Below are positions 7,175 to 11,834 of a DNA stretch of 11,834 nt, piece after piece (position 1 is the stretch's first letter; the number at the start of each line of letters is the position of its first letter). The notes under the pieces were generated by a model. The model was not told the origin of the DNA. It ran no database searches and saw only the letters and a program-made list of their open reading frames with translations. Origin of the DNA: JBHIBA01 sp046758845 (lineage in GTDB: Bacteria; UBA8248; JACPRG01; G963555815). The stretch lies in contig JBHIBA010000133.1 of the NCBI GenBank assembly GCA_046758845.1, forward strand, positions 1-11,834, written 5' to 3'. Position numbers and translations under genes: made by a program.

Positions 7175-7183
7175 ATTTTAGCA
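7175..7183 (-). promoter_or_regulatory. Possible extended -10 promoter ahead of cofG
   Basis: On the minus strand TGC-TAAAAT (7183 to 7175) matches an extended -10 element, with the hexamer one base from consensus. No good -35 hexamer lies 16-18 nt upstream, which is tolerable for extended -10 promoters. It would start transcription about 25-30 nt before the cofG GTG and let the cof genes be expressed apart from leuCD. Seen by eye only. Confidence 0.35.
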
Positions 7184-7261
7184 CATCATCACCTGCGCGG
7201 AGGGCTGAGCGCTCTGGCTCCCCGAACATGGCCGGGGGGACCCTGACACGGATCGAGGGCT

Positions 7262-7855
7262 TCAGAGATCGGTGTGGGCTGCCTCAAAGGCCGCAATCTT
7301 GGATTCGTGCTGGAGGGTCAGGGCGATGTCGTCCAGCCCCTCGAGCAGGCACCGCTTGGGGAAGGGGTCGATTTCGAACTTGTGCATTTCGCCCCCAGGC
7401 GTCGTGACCGTCTGGCGTTCGAGATCTATGGATAAGGAGTAGCCCGCCTGTGCCTCGCACTCGGTGACCAGCCGGTTGACGACATCTTCGTCCAGAAGAG
7501 CCGGGAGAAGGCCGTTCTTCAAGCAATTGTTGTAGAAGATGTCCGCAAAAGAGGGGGCGATGATCACCCGAAACCCCGCGTCCTGAATGGCCCAGGGGGC
7601 GTGCTCCCGGGAGCTGCCGCATCCGAAGTTCTTTCCCGCCAGGAGGATCTCGGCCCCTTCGTAATGCGGCTGGTTCATTACGAAGTCCGGCTTCGGCTGA
7701 CCCTCGGGCGTATAGCGCCAGTCAAGGAAGAGGAACTGGCCGAAACCGGTCCTCTCAATTCGCTTCAGAAACTGTTTGGGGATGATCTGGTCCGTGTCCA
7801 CGTCCGCCCGGTTGAGGGGCATGACCTTCCCGGTGAAACTCTTGAACGGCTCCAT
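7262..7855 (-). CDS. leuD: 3-isopropylmalate dehydratase small subunit
   Basis: LeuD is the swivel-domain subunit of isopropylmalate isomerase, which with LeuC converts 2-isopropylmalate to 3-isopropylmalate in leucine biosynthesis. The 197-residue length matches bacterial LeuD (about 200). Diagnostic segments are LNRADVDTDQIIPKQFLKR (14-32), GKNFGCGSSREHAPWAI (74-90, containing the swivel-domain substrate-binding loop), and APSFADIFYNNCLKNGLLP (102-120). The C-terminal DDIALTLQHESKIAAFE is as in the long bacterial form, distinguishing it from the short archaeal-type subunit. It starts 7 nt after the leuC stop with AGAAGG just upstream, so the two are co-translated. No leuA or leuB is visible in the window. 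Confidence 0.97.
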   Translation of the reverse strand: MEPFKSFTGKVMPLNRADVDTDQIIPKQFLKRIERTGFGQFLFLDWRYTPEGQPKPDFVMNQPHYEGAEILLAGKNFGCGSSREHAPWAIQDAGFRVIIAPSFADIFYNNCLKNGLLPALLDEDVVNRLVTECEAQAGYSLSIDLERQTVTTPGGEMHKFEIDPFPKRCLLEGLDDIALTLQHESKIAAFEAAHTDL

Positions 7856-7862
7856 GGCCTTC

Positions 7863-9266
7863 TCAGTCCCAGTCGCGGATGTCCACGAAGTGACCCAGGA
7901 TGGCAGCGGCAGCGGCCATCGCCGGGCTGACCAGGTGCGTGCGCCCGTCGCGGCCCTGGCGTCCCTCGAAGTTCCGATTCGAGGTGCTGGCGCACCGCTC
8001 CTTGGGTTCGAGGATGTCTTCGTTCATGCCCAGGCACATGCTACAACCCGACTCCCGCCACTCGAATCCGGCTTCTTTGAAGATTCTGTGCAGGCCGCGT
8101 TCCTCGGCGGCTCGCTTCACGGACTGGGAACCCGGGACGACCATCGCCCGGATGCGGCGATGGACTTTCTTCCCCTCGATCATCCTGGCCGCTTCGGTGA
8201 GGTCGCCGAGCCGGGAGTTCGTGCAGGACCCAATGAAGACCCGATCGAGAGGAATCTTCACCATCGGCGTGCCCGGCTCCAGGCCCATGTACTCCAGCGC
8301 ACGCTCGGCCGCTTTGCGGTCGGCTTCGCGTTCCATCCCACGGGGATCGGGGATGGCGCCCGTGACGTCCGTCACCATTCCGGGATTCGTGCCCCAGGTG
8401 ACCTGGGGAGCGATCTCCCCGGCGTCCAAGACGACCTCTCGGTCGAATGCGGCGCCGTCGTCCGTGGGAAGCGTTCTCCAGTACTCGACCCGTTTCTCGA
8501 ATCCCTTGCCCTTGGGGACGTGTCGGCGGCCTTCTAAGAAGGCGAAGGTCTTGTCGTCCGGGGCGATCAGGCCGGCGCGGGCCCCCGCCTCGATGCTCAT
8601 GTTGCATACCGTCATCCGCTCTTCCATCGTCAGGGCCTCGATGGCCTCCCCGCGGTACTCGATGACGTGGCCCACCCCGCCGCTGACTCCGATGCGCCGG
8701 ATGATATTGAGGATGAGGTCCTTGGCTGTGACGCCCGATTTGCGCTCGCCGTTCACTGTGATCGCCAGGATTTTCGGTTTCGTTTGCAACAGGCACTGGG
8801 TCGCCAGGACGTGCTCCACCTCGCTCGTGCCGATGGGGAAGGCGAGCGCCCCGAACGCTCCGTGAGTGGAGGTGTGGCTGTCGCCGCAGACGATGGTCTT
8901 GCCGGGCTGCGTGATCCCTAACTCGGGGCCGATCACGTGGACAATTCCCTGGTCCGGGCTGTCTAAGTCGAAGAGGCTGACGCCGAACTCTTTGCAATTC
9001 CTCGCCAGGGTCTCGATCTGATTTTTCGAGAATGGGTCGGCGATGGGCAGGCTGCGGTCGGAGGTCGGCACGTTGTGGTCCATCGTTGCGAAGGTGAGGT
9101 CGGGACGCCGAACCTTGCGCCTTAGCAGGCGAAGGCCCTCAAAGGCCTGGGGGCTCGTGACCTCATGGATGAGATGACAGTCTACATAAAGGAGCGTCGG
9201 CTTACCCTCTTCCTCGTGGACCACGTGGGCGTCCCAAATTTTCGCAAAAAGCGTACTCGGCGCCAT
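7863..9266 (-). CDS. leuC: 3-isopropylmalate dehydratase large subunit
   Basis: LeuC carries the 4Fe-4S cluster of isopropylmalate isomerase and belongs to the aconitase superfamily. At 467 residues it is almost the length of the E. coli protein (466). The three cluster cysteines are present: Cys348 in IGSCTNSR, and Cys408 and Cys411 in GCSMCLGMN. Other family segments are TMDHNVPTSDR (61-71), CGDSHTSTHGAFGALAFPIG (127-146), MSIEAGARAGLIAPD (223-237) and the closing SNRNFEGRQGR and SPAMAAAAA. The ATG at 9266 is preceded by a purine-rich GGAGAGAGTGAGGA stretch. It is the first gene of the minus-strand array and faces the divergent intergenic region. Confidence 0.98.
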   Translation of the reverse strand: MAPSTLFAKIWDAHVVHEEEGKPTLLYVDCHLIHEVTSPQAFEGLRLLRRKVRRPDLTFATMDHNVPTSDRSLPIADPFSKNQIETLARNCKEFGVSLFDLDSPDQGIVHVIGPELGITQPGKTIVCGDSHTSTHGAFGALAFPIGTSEVEHVLATQCLLQTKPKILAITVNGERKSGVTAKDLILNIIRRIGVSGGVGHVIEYRGEAIEALTMEERMTVCNMSIEAGARAGLIAPDDKTFAFLEGRRHVPKGKGFEKRVEYWRTLPTDDGAAFDREVVLDAGEIAPQVTWGTNPGMVTDVTGAIPDPRGMEREADRKAAERALEYMGLEPGTPMVKIPLDRVFIGSCTNSRLGDLTEAARMIEGKKVHRRIRAMVVPGSQSVKRAAEERGLHRIFKEAGFEWRESGCSMCLGMNEDILEPKERCASTSNRNFEGRQGRDGRTHLVSPAMAAAAAILGHFVDIRDWD

Positions 9267-9379
9267 TCCTCACTCTCTCCCGGCGACCGGGTCACGCCAT
9301 TGGCGATGTCCCGGCGGGATGCAAACTCCGAAGATGAGGCTTCCTAGATCTTACCACTCATTTGCGAAACGTCTACGAA

Positions 9380-9405
9380 CTTATAATCGGTAAACTTTCG
9401 AAGCA
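9380..9405 (-). promoter_or_regulatory. Possible leuC promoter
   Basis: On the minus strand TATAAG (9385-9380) is a one-mismatch -10 hexamer, with a weak TTGCTT -35 about 15 nt upstream. A start near 9373 would give a leuCD leader of about 105 nt. The plus strand at the same place reads TATAAT (9382-9387), so the direction is ambiguous. Low certainty. Confidence 0.3.
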
Positions 9406-9986
9406 AGTTTATCTCCTCCCACCCGAGACAGAGGCCCTTGTGAGTGCGCTCAAGCCCCTGCAACTCCTATGGCCGTCGCCCTCAAACACTGATGAAACGC
9501 ACAAGCCGCGCGCGGGAGCCCCCATTCCATGGATTTCGAGCCACCAAGGAGGTTCATTATTCGACCTTTCTGACGGACTTGCTCCCATCCTCGACTGCCG
9601 CCAAGCAGATCGAGCCCGGAATTTGCCAACCTGCCGTCCCCGGCAACGTTACCAAATCCATGCGCACTTCATCGGGATTTTTCAAACCACGCGGTACTTG
9701 GCACTCCTGCGAATGAAAGACCGACGCGCTTCTATGGGACGCTCAACCCGAAGGGGAGAGCCCATCCAGGCTCCTCTTTCCAATCTGAACGAATAACACA
9801 CATTCCGGCCCTGACACGCTTCAGAAGCCTTCGCCCTCCCGTTCCCTTTGGGGCAACGACCCTTCGGGATCTCTCCTCAAATCAAGTGGAGAGTATGAAT
9901 CCAATCGTTTGCATCCATGCTATGATTAGAGGGAAAATAAGGCCGCGAAACGTAAAAGCAAGAATTCGAAACAGAATCGGAAATGA

Positions 9987-10016
9987 TTGAAATCTTGACA
10001 TGGATTGTAATATATT
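9987..10016 (+). promoter_or_regulatory. Candidate promoter of the winged-helix gene
   Basis: TTGAAA (9987-9992) and TATATT (10011-10016) are separated by 18 nt; each differs from the sigma-70 consensus by one base. A perfect TTGACA at 9995-10000 is also present but too close to the -10 candidate (10 nt). Transcription would begin near 10023, leaving a leader of about 50 nt. The surrounding DNA is AT-rich, as expected for a promoter. Confidence 0.5.
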
Positions 10017-10032
10017 CACCGTAGGTGTTGGG

Positions 10033-10055
10033 GGAAGAAGATTTCTTCCAAATCT
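10033..10055 (+). promoter_or_regulatory. Two overlapping, mutually exclusive hairpins in the 5' leader
   Basis: GGAAGAA (10033-10039) pairs perfectly with TTCTTCC (10043-10049) across a 3-nt loop. AGATTT (10039-10044) pairs perfectly with AAATCT (10050-10055) across a 5-nt loop. The two share bases, so only one can form at a time. They lie between the candidate promoter and the ribosome-binding site GGGAG of the downstream gene. The first palindrome could equally be a DNA operator. The structure is seen; any function is inferred. Confidence 0.4.
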
Positions 10056-10074
10056 TTTCCGTAGGGAGAACACC

Positions 10075-10494
10075 ATGGCAAAAGCGTCCATCAACAGCTT
10101 CATTAAGGATCAGATTTCAGACATTCGAAAACAGATCGGTGAGCACGAAAAATCTCTTCGATCCCTGAGACGAAGAGAGAGGGATATCAGGCGCGCAGCT
10201 CTCCTGTTGGGCGGAAAGGGGGCCGCCGGCTCCCCGCGCAGAAAACGCGCAGCAGGTCGTAGGAAAAAGGCCGGCAGGAAAACTCCAATCGCCGTCAGAG
10301 CCGTAAGGAAAGGCAGGAGAACGAACTGGGAAGCGACCGTGAAATCTCTCTCCTCGACCTTTACCATGGACCAGCTGGCCGGCACCAGAGGCGCCAAAGG
10401 AAAGAGCCGGGCGTACCTTCATCAAATCATCAATCGGTGGAAAAAGGCCGGGATTATCAAATCCGCCGGGAGAGCGACCTACCAGAAGGCGTAA
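10075..10494 (+). CDS. Small basic protein with coiled coil, Lys/Arg-rich linker and winged-helix-like C-terminus
   Basis: I do not recognise a named family. The 139-residue product has three parts. Residues 8-45 form a charged, probably coiled-coil helix (SDIRKQIGEHEKSLRSLRRR). Residues 52-83 are a Gly/Ala/Lys/Arg linker like histone H1 tails or bacterial nucleoid-protein tails (RRKRAAGRRKKAGRK). Residues 84-139 resemble a small winged helix (WEATVKSLSSTFTMDQLAG, then AYLHQIINRWKKAGIIKSAG). This suggests DNA binding, perhaps as a dimer, in a nucleoid-associated or regulatory role. The ATG at 10075 is chosen because GGGAG lies 7 nt upstream; an in-frame ATG at 10000 overlaps the promoter region. 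The gene stands alone, divergent from the leu-cof array. Function is inferred from composition only. Confidence 0.8.
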   Translation: MAKASINSFIKDQISDIRKQIGEHEKSLRSLRRRERDIRRAALLLGGKGAAGSPRRKRAAGRRKKAGRKTPIAVRAVRKGRRTNWEATVKSLSSTFTMDQLAGTRGAKGKSRAYLHQIINRWKKAGIIKSAGRATYQKA

Positions 10495-10605
10495 CGCGGA
10501 GCATTCAACGTCGGGGATTGAACTTTCTCGCGCCGGGGGGGTAGTTTTTCCAAAACTGGACAAAGGAGAGGCCGTGAGCCTAGGCCCACCTTCGCGTCTA
10601 TTTAA

Positions 10606-10762
10606 CATGAACCTATCTCAAAATGGGCCATGCCCGAACCATCATACCCGCATGTCGTAAGTGGGCATCCGGAAAAGCTTGAAAACACTGGATTCCCGCT
10701 TTCGCGGGAATGACGACCAAAGGCCCAAGGCATGGGAAATGGGATTTTGAGATAGGTTCATG
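10606..10762. mobile_element. MITE-like palindromic repeat element
   Basis: A 157-bp element is bounded by perfect 19-bp terminal inverted repeats, CATGAACCTATCTCAAAAT at 10606-10624 and its complement at 10744-10762. A further 7 bp pair just inside (CCATGCC at 10628-10634 with GGCATGG at 10729-10735). Within it are an imperfect hairpin at 10644-10668 and a perfect 20-bp palindromic core at 10692-10711. It has no coding capacity of its own. The whole could fold as one long hairpin. No clear target-site duplication is visible: the flanks read TTTAA and ACATAA. The arrangement is typical of non-autonomous miniature elements or scattered intergenic repeats. Confidence 0.7.
10692..10711. repeat. 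dRS3-type palindrome (ATTCCC-N8-GGGAAT)
   Basis: ATTCCCGC and GCGGGAAT flank the tetraloop TTTC, giving an 8-bp perfect stem. The flanking bases, CTGG before and GACG after, extend the widespread intergenic repeat seen in many proteobacterial and related genomes and in Neisseria as dRS3. When translated in the wrong frame it gives the familiar spurious peptide SFPRKRESS, which appears here on the minus strand. In Neisseria such repeats serve as phage integration targets; whether that applies here is unknown. Confidence 0.8.
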
Positions 10763-10806
10763 ACATAATGCAAACCTTCACGAGACGGGAAGAGGCAAGG
10801 GTAGGA

Positions 10807-10849
10807 CGCCCCGGCACACTGAACTGTCGGTGAAATTTCGGCCGGGGCG
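10807..10849. other. 9-bp GC-rich inverted repeat with 25-nt loop
   Basis: CGCCCCGGC (10807-10815) pairs perfectly with GCCGGGGCG (10841-10849). The loop contains a weak inner CAC/GTG pairing. There is no T-run on either side, so it is unlikely to be an intrinsic terminator. It lies 44 nt beyond the MITE-like element. Function unknown. Confidence 0.45.
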
Positions 10850-10995
10850 CGGCCTCCACATCGTGATTCATCCACATCCCCTTCTTTGCATCCTTTGAAC
10901 ACTGTCATCGAGTATTTTCTCATCGCAACCGCCTGCGCCCCTGATTGAATTTCAGTTGGATCCCGGCGATTCCAATCGGGCCCGCTCCTGACCTT

Positions 10996-11130
10996 AGCGG
11001 CGGACCAACGCCTCGAGTTGTCCAGGGCGGCGTAGACCACAGATGAGCATGCCGCCCTGAGGCCGCTGGGTTTCTTCCAAGCCCCGCCTCATCCCCCATC
11101 TCCCACGGCGCGGGGGCCGGGATGAAACCC
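10996..11130. other. Cluster of nested inverted repeats, possible structured RNA
   Basis: AGCGGC (10996-11001) pairs with GCCGCT (11062-11067) and encloses a stronger 9-bp stem, CAGGGCGGC (11023-11031) with GCCGCCCTG (11051-11059). Immediately after, GGGTTTC (11068-11074) pairs with GAAACCC (11124-11130), and ATCCC (11091-11095) with GGGAT (11119-11123) continues that stem inward. The abutting stems suggest a two-domain fold on one strand or the other. It matches none of RNase P, tmRNA, SRP RNA or tRNA by conserved sequence. In GC-rich DNA some pairing is expected by chance. Confidence 0.3.
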
Positions 11131-11218
11131 GCCGACGGCGCTGTTGAAAGCGGGGGTCATCTGTCCGAGAATGCAGGGATTTCGTTCCGATTCGAGCTAA
11201 CCGTGCGGAGATTGGCCG

Positions 11219-11659
11219 TTGGCTCACATAACAGAGATCAGGGTACATTGGGCCGACACCGACAAGGCCGGGATCGTCCACCACGCCAATTTCTTCCGCT
11301 GGTTCGAGGAAGCCGAGATAGAACTGTTCCGAGAATCGGGCAAGACGCGAAAACGCATGGCCGAAGACTCCGACACGGCGACTCCCAGGCTGAGCGTACG
11401 GTGCGATTATTTCTTCCCTGCCTATTACGACGAGATCGTCGAAGTCAGAACCGCGGTCCTCAAAGTTTCAGAGAAGACGTATCATCTCCGCCACGAGGTC
11501 CACCGTCCGGCGGACGGCAAGCGCTTAGCAACCGGAGAGGTCGTCGTCTGCTGTGTAAGAGCCGGGGAGGACGGGACGTTCCAATCCCACCCCCTCTCCG
11601 AGGAGATGGTCGCCGCGCTAAGACGGTACTCGATTTCTGAAGGCGAGGGCGCCTCCTGA
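11219..11659 (+). CDS. Hotdog-fold acyl-CoA thioesterase (4HBT/YbgC-like)
   Basis: A 146-residue single-domain thioesterase of the 4-hydroxybenzoyl-CoA thioesterase family. The signature VHWADTDKAGIVHHANFFRW (9-28) contains the probable catalytic Asp15, aligning with Asp17 of the Pseudomonas 4HBT enzyme, and leads into the long central helix FFRWFEEAEIELFRESG. Strands VRCDYFFPAYYDEIVEVRTAV (60-80) and later ATGEVVVCCV (104-113) complete the hotdog fold. It should hydrolyse an acyl- or aroyl-CoA to the free acid and CoA as a cytosolic oligomer; the acyl group is not predictable. The start is TTG at 11219: an in-frame stop lies at 11198, no ATG or GTG comes between, and CGGAG is placed 8 nt upstream. 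No neighbour on the same strand suggests its pathway. Confidence 0.92.
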   Translation: MAHITEIRVHWADTDKAGIVHHANFFRWFEEAEIELFRESGKTRKRMAEDSDTATPRLSVRCDYFFPAYYDEIVEVRTAVLKVSEKTYHLRHEVHRPADGKRLATGEVVVCCVRAGEDGTFQSHPLSEEMVAALRRYSISEGEGAS

Positions 11660-11671
11660 AGGAAATCCCAC

Positions 11672-11745
11672 ACACAAAAACAAACGGCGCAGGGGTTTCG
11701 ACCCTCCGGTCAATACGCCGGAAAGGGCCGACCCACCCTGCGCCG
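11672..11745 (-). terminator. Intrinsic terminator of the right-edge minus-strand gene
   Basis: A 10-bp perfect stem, CGGCGCAGGG (11685-11694) with CCCTGCGCCG (11736-11745), continues inward through TCG/CGA, CCCT/AGGG and CCGG/CCGG pairs to an 8-nt loop. On the minus strand it is followed by TTTGTTTTTGTGTG (11684-11671). Stem plus T-run fits a Rho-independent terminator 44 nt after the stop at 11790. The hairpin may also protect the 3' end of the converging thioesterase transcript, but the plus strand has no T-run. Confidence 0.7.
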
Positions 11746-11789
11746 GTCACCCTAACAGTGATTTCCTCTGCTTAACTTTGTCTTCGGGC

Positions 11790-11834
11790 CTAGGCCTTCC
11801 CTTGGGCGACGGCCTCAATCGCCTCGAGGATCTT
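11790..11834 (-). CDS. C-terminal end of an unidentified protein (partial)
   Basis: The minus strand at the right edge encodes KILEAIEAVAQGKA followed by TAG (11792-11790). The segment is amphipathic and helical, and its codons are GC-rich at third positions like the neighbouring genes. A well-placed intrinsic terminator follows it. Only 14 residues are visible, so the protein cannot be identified. It converges on the thioesterase gene. Confidence 0.45.
   Translation of the reverse strand, partial: KILEAIEAVAQGKA

Larger units (their letters stand above)
9267..10074. other. 808-bp divergent intergenic region, no convincing gene
   Basis: This stretch separates minus-strand leuC from the plus-strand winged-helix gene. 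Base composition is visibly less GC-rich than in the neighbours, especially from about 9895 to 10060. It contains candidate promoters at both ends, a short hairpin CCCGG-CGA-CCGGG in the leuC leader near 9280, and a 6-bp inverted repeat CTCTCC/GGAGAG at 9871-9893. Open frames exist on both strands, such as 9362-9796 plus, but none has a ribosome-binding site, recognisable domain or protein-like composition. No T-box consensus, tRNA, riboswitch or obvious Leu-codon-rich attenuator peptide was recognised. It may contain the decayed remains of a gene. Confidence 0.5.
10495..11218. other. 724-bp intergenic region with repeats and inverted repeats
   Basis: The gap between the winged-helix gene and the thioesterase gene holds a MITE-like element (10606-10762), a 9-bp stem at 10807-10849 and a cluster of nested inverted repeats at 10996-11130. 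A small AT palindrome (AGTTTT/AAAACT, 10543-10557) lies 50 nt after the upstream stop codon but has no GC stem, so it is not a standard terminator. Long open frames on the minus strand (10642-11040, 10994-11284) show no known domain, and the first runs straight through the repeat element. No tRNA or other standard RNA gene was recognised. Confidence 0.6.

Noticed and set aside
7209..7240. Hairpin between leuD and cofG as a terminator
   Set aside because: The 7-bp stem CTCCCCG/CGGGGGG includes a wobble and no T-run follows on the minus strand, so transcription may well continue into cofG.
9400..9425. GGGTGG on the minus strand upstream of leuC as a T-box core
   Set aside because: Only six bases match. 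The rest of the T-box consensus, the specifier stem and a terminator are missing.
9362..9796. Plus-strand open frame of 144 codons starting at TTG
   Set aside because: No ribosome-binding site, no domain, irregular composition, and a competing overlapping frame at 9444-9716. I see no support for translation.
10514..10530. tRNA T-arm-like sequence on the minus strand (GTTCAATCCCCG)
   Set aside because: The bases on either side do not form the 5-bp T stem, and no acceptor, D or anticodon arm is found at the right distances.
10642..11040. Minus-strand open frame of 132 codons
   Set aside because: Its C-terminal part is the wrong-frame translation of the dRS3-type repeat (SFPRKRESS) and the MITE end. 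The upstream part has no family resemblance.

Overview
The window is GC-rich bacterial chromosome, apparently from an uncultivated lineage. Eleven genes run head to tail on the minus strand from about 9266 down to 75. In transcription order they are leuC, leuD, cofG, cofH, a stand-alone nitroreductase-family gene, cofD, cofC, cofE, an HD-domain hydrolase, a class I methyltransferase and a glyoxalase-fold (VOC) protein. Most spacing is very tight, with four consecutive 4-nt start/stop overlaps from cofD through the methyltransferase. This suggests one operon or two closely joined ones.

Together cofG, cofH, cofD, cofC, cofE and the nitroreductase form a nearly complete pathway for coenzyme F420. 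CofG and CofH build the deazaflavin FO. CofC activates a three-carbon phospho-acid with GTP, and CofD joins it to FO. The nitroreductase probably reduces the dehydro intermediate made from phosphoenolpyruvate, and CofE adds the glutamate tail. Split cofG/cofH (not fused fbiC) and a nitroreductase separate from cofE (not fused fbiB) differ from the mycobacterial layout and resemble that reported for Thermomicrobia. leuC and leuD encode the two subunits of isopropylmalate isomerase and head the array. The HD hydrolase, methyltransferase and VOC protein at its tail have no established role in F420 metabolism.

Upstream of leuC is an 808-bp divergent intergenic region (9267-10074) with candidate promoters for both directions and no convincing gene. 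It leads to a plus-strand gene (10075-10494) for a small, very basic protein with a predicted coiled coil, a Lys/Arg-rich linker and a winged-helix-like C-terminus. This is probably nucleoid-associated or regulatory, and its 5' leader holds two mutually exclusive hairpins. A 724-bp gap (10495-11218) follows. It carries a 157-bp MITE-like palindromic element with 19-bp terminal inverted repeats and a dRS3-type core, plus other strong inverted repeats. A hotdog-fold acyl-CoA thioesterase (11219-11659, plus) comes next, then an intrinsic terminator on the minus strand that probably ends a gene whose last 14 codons enter at the right edge.

Taxonomy cannot be fixed from this window. High GC, bacterial-type LeuC/LeuD, non-fused F420 genes and dRS3-like repeats would fit lineages such as NC10, Rokubacteria, Tectomicrobia, Binatota or Chloroflexota; this is inference only. 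All assignments come from reading motifs by eye, with no database search.
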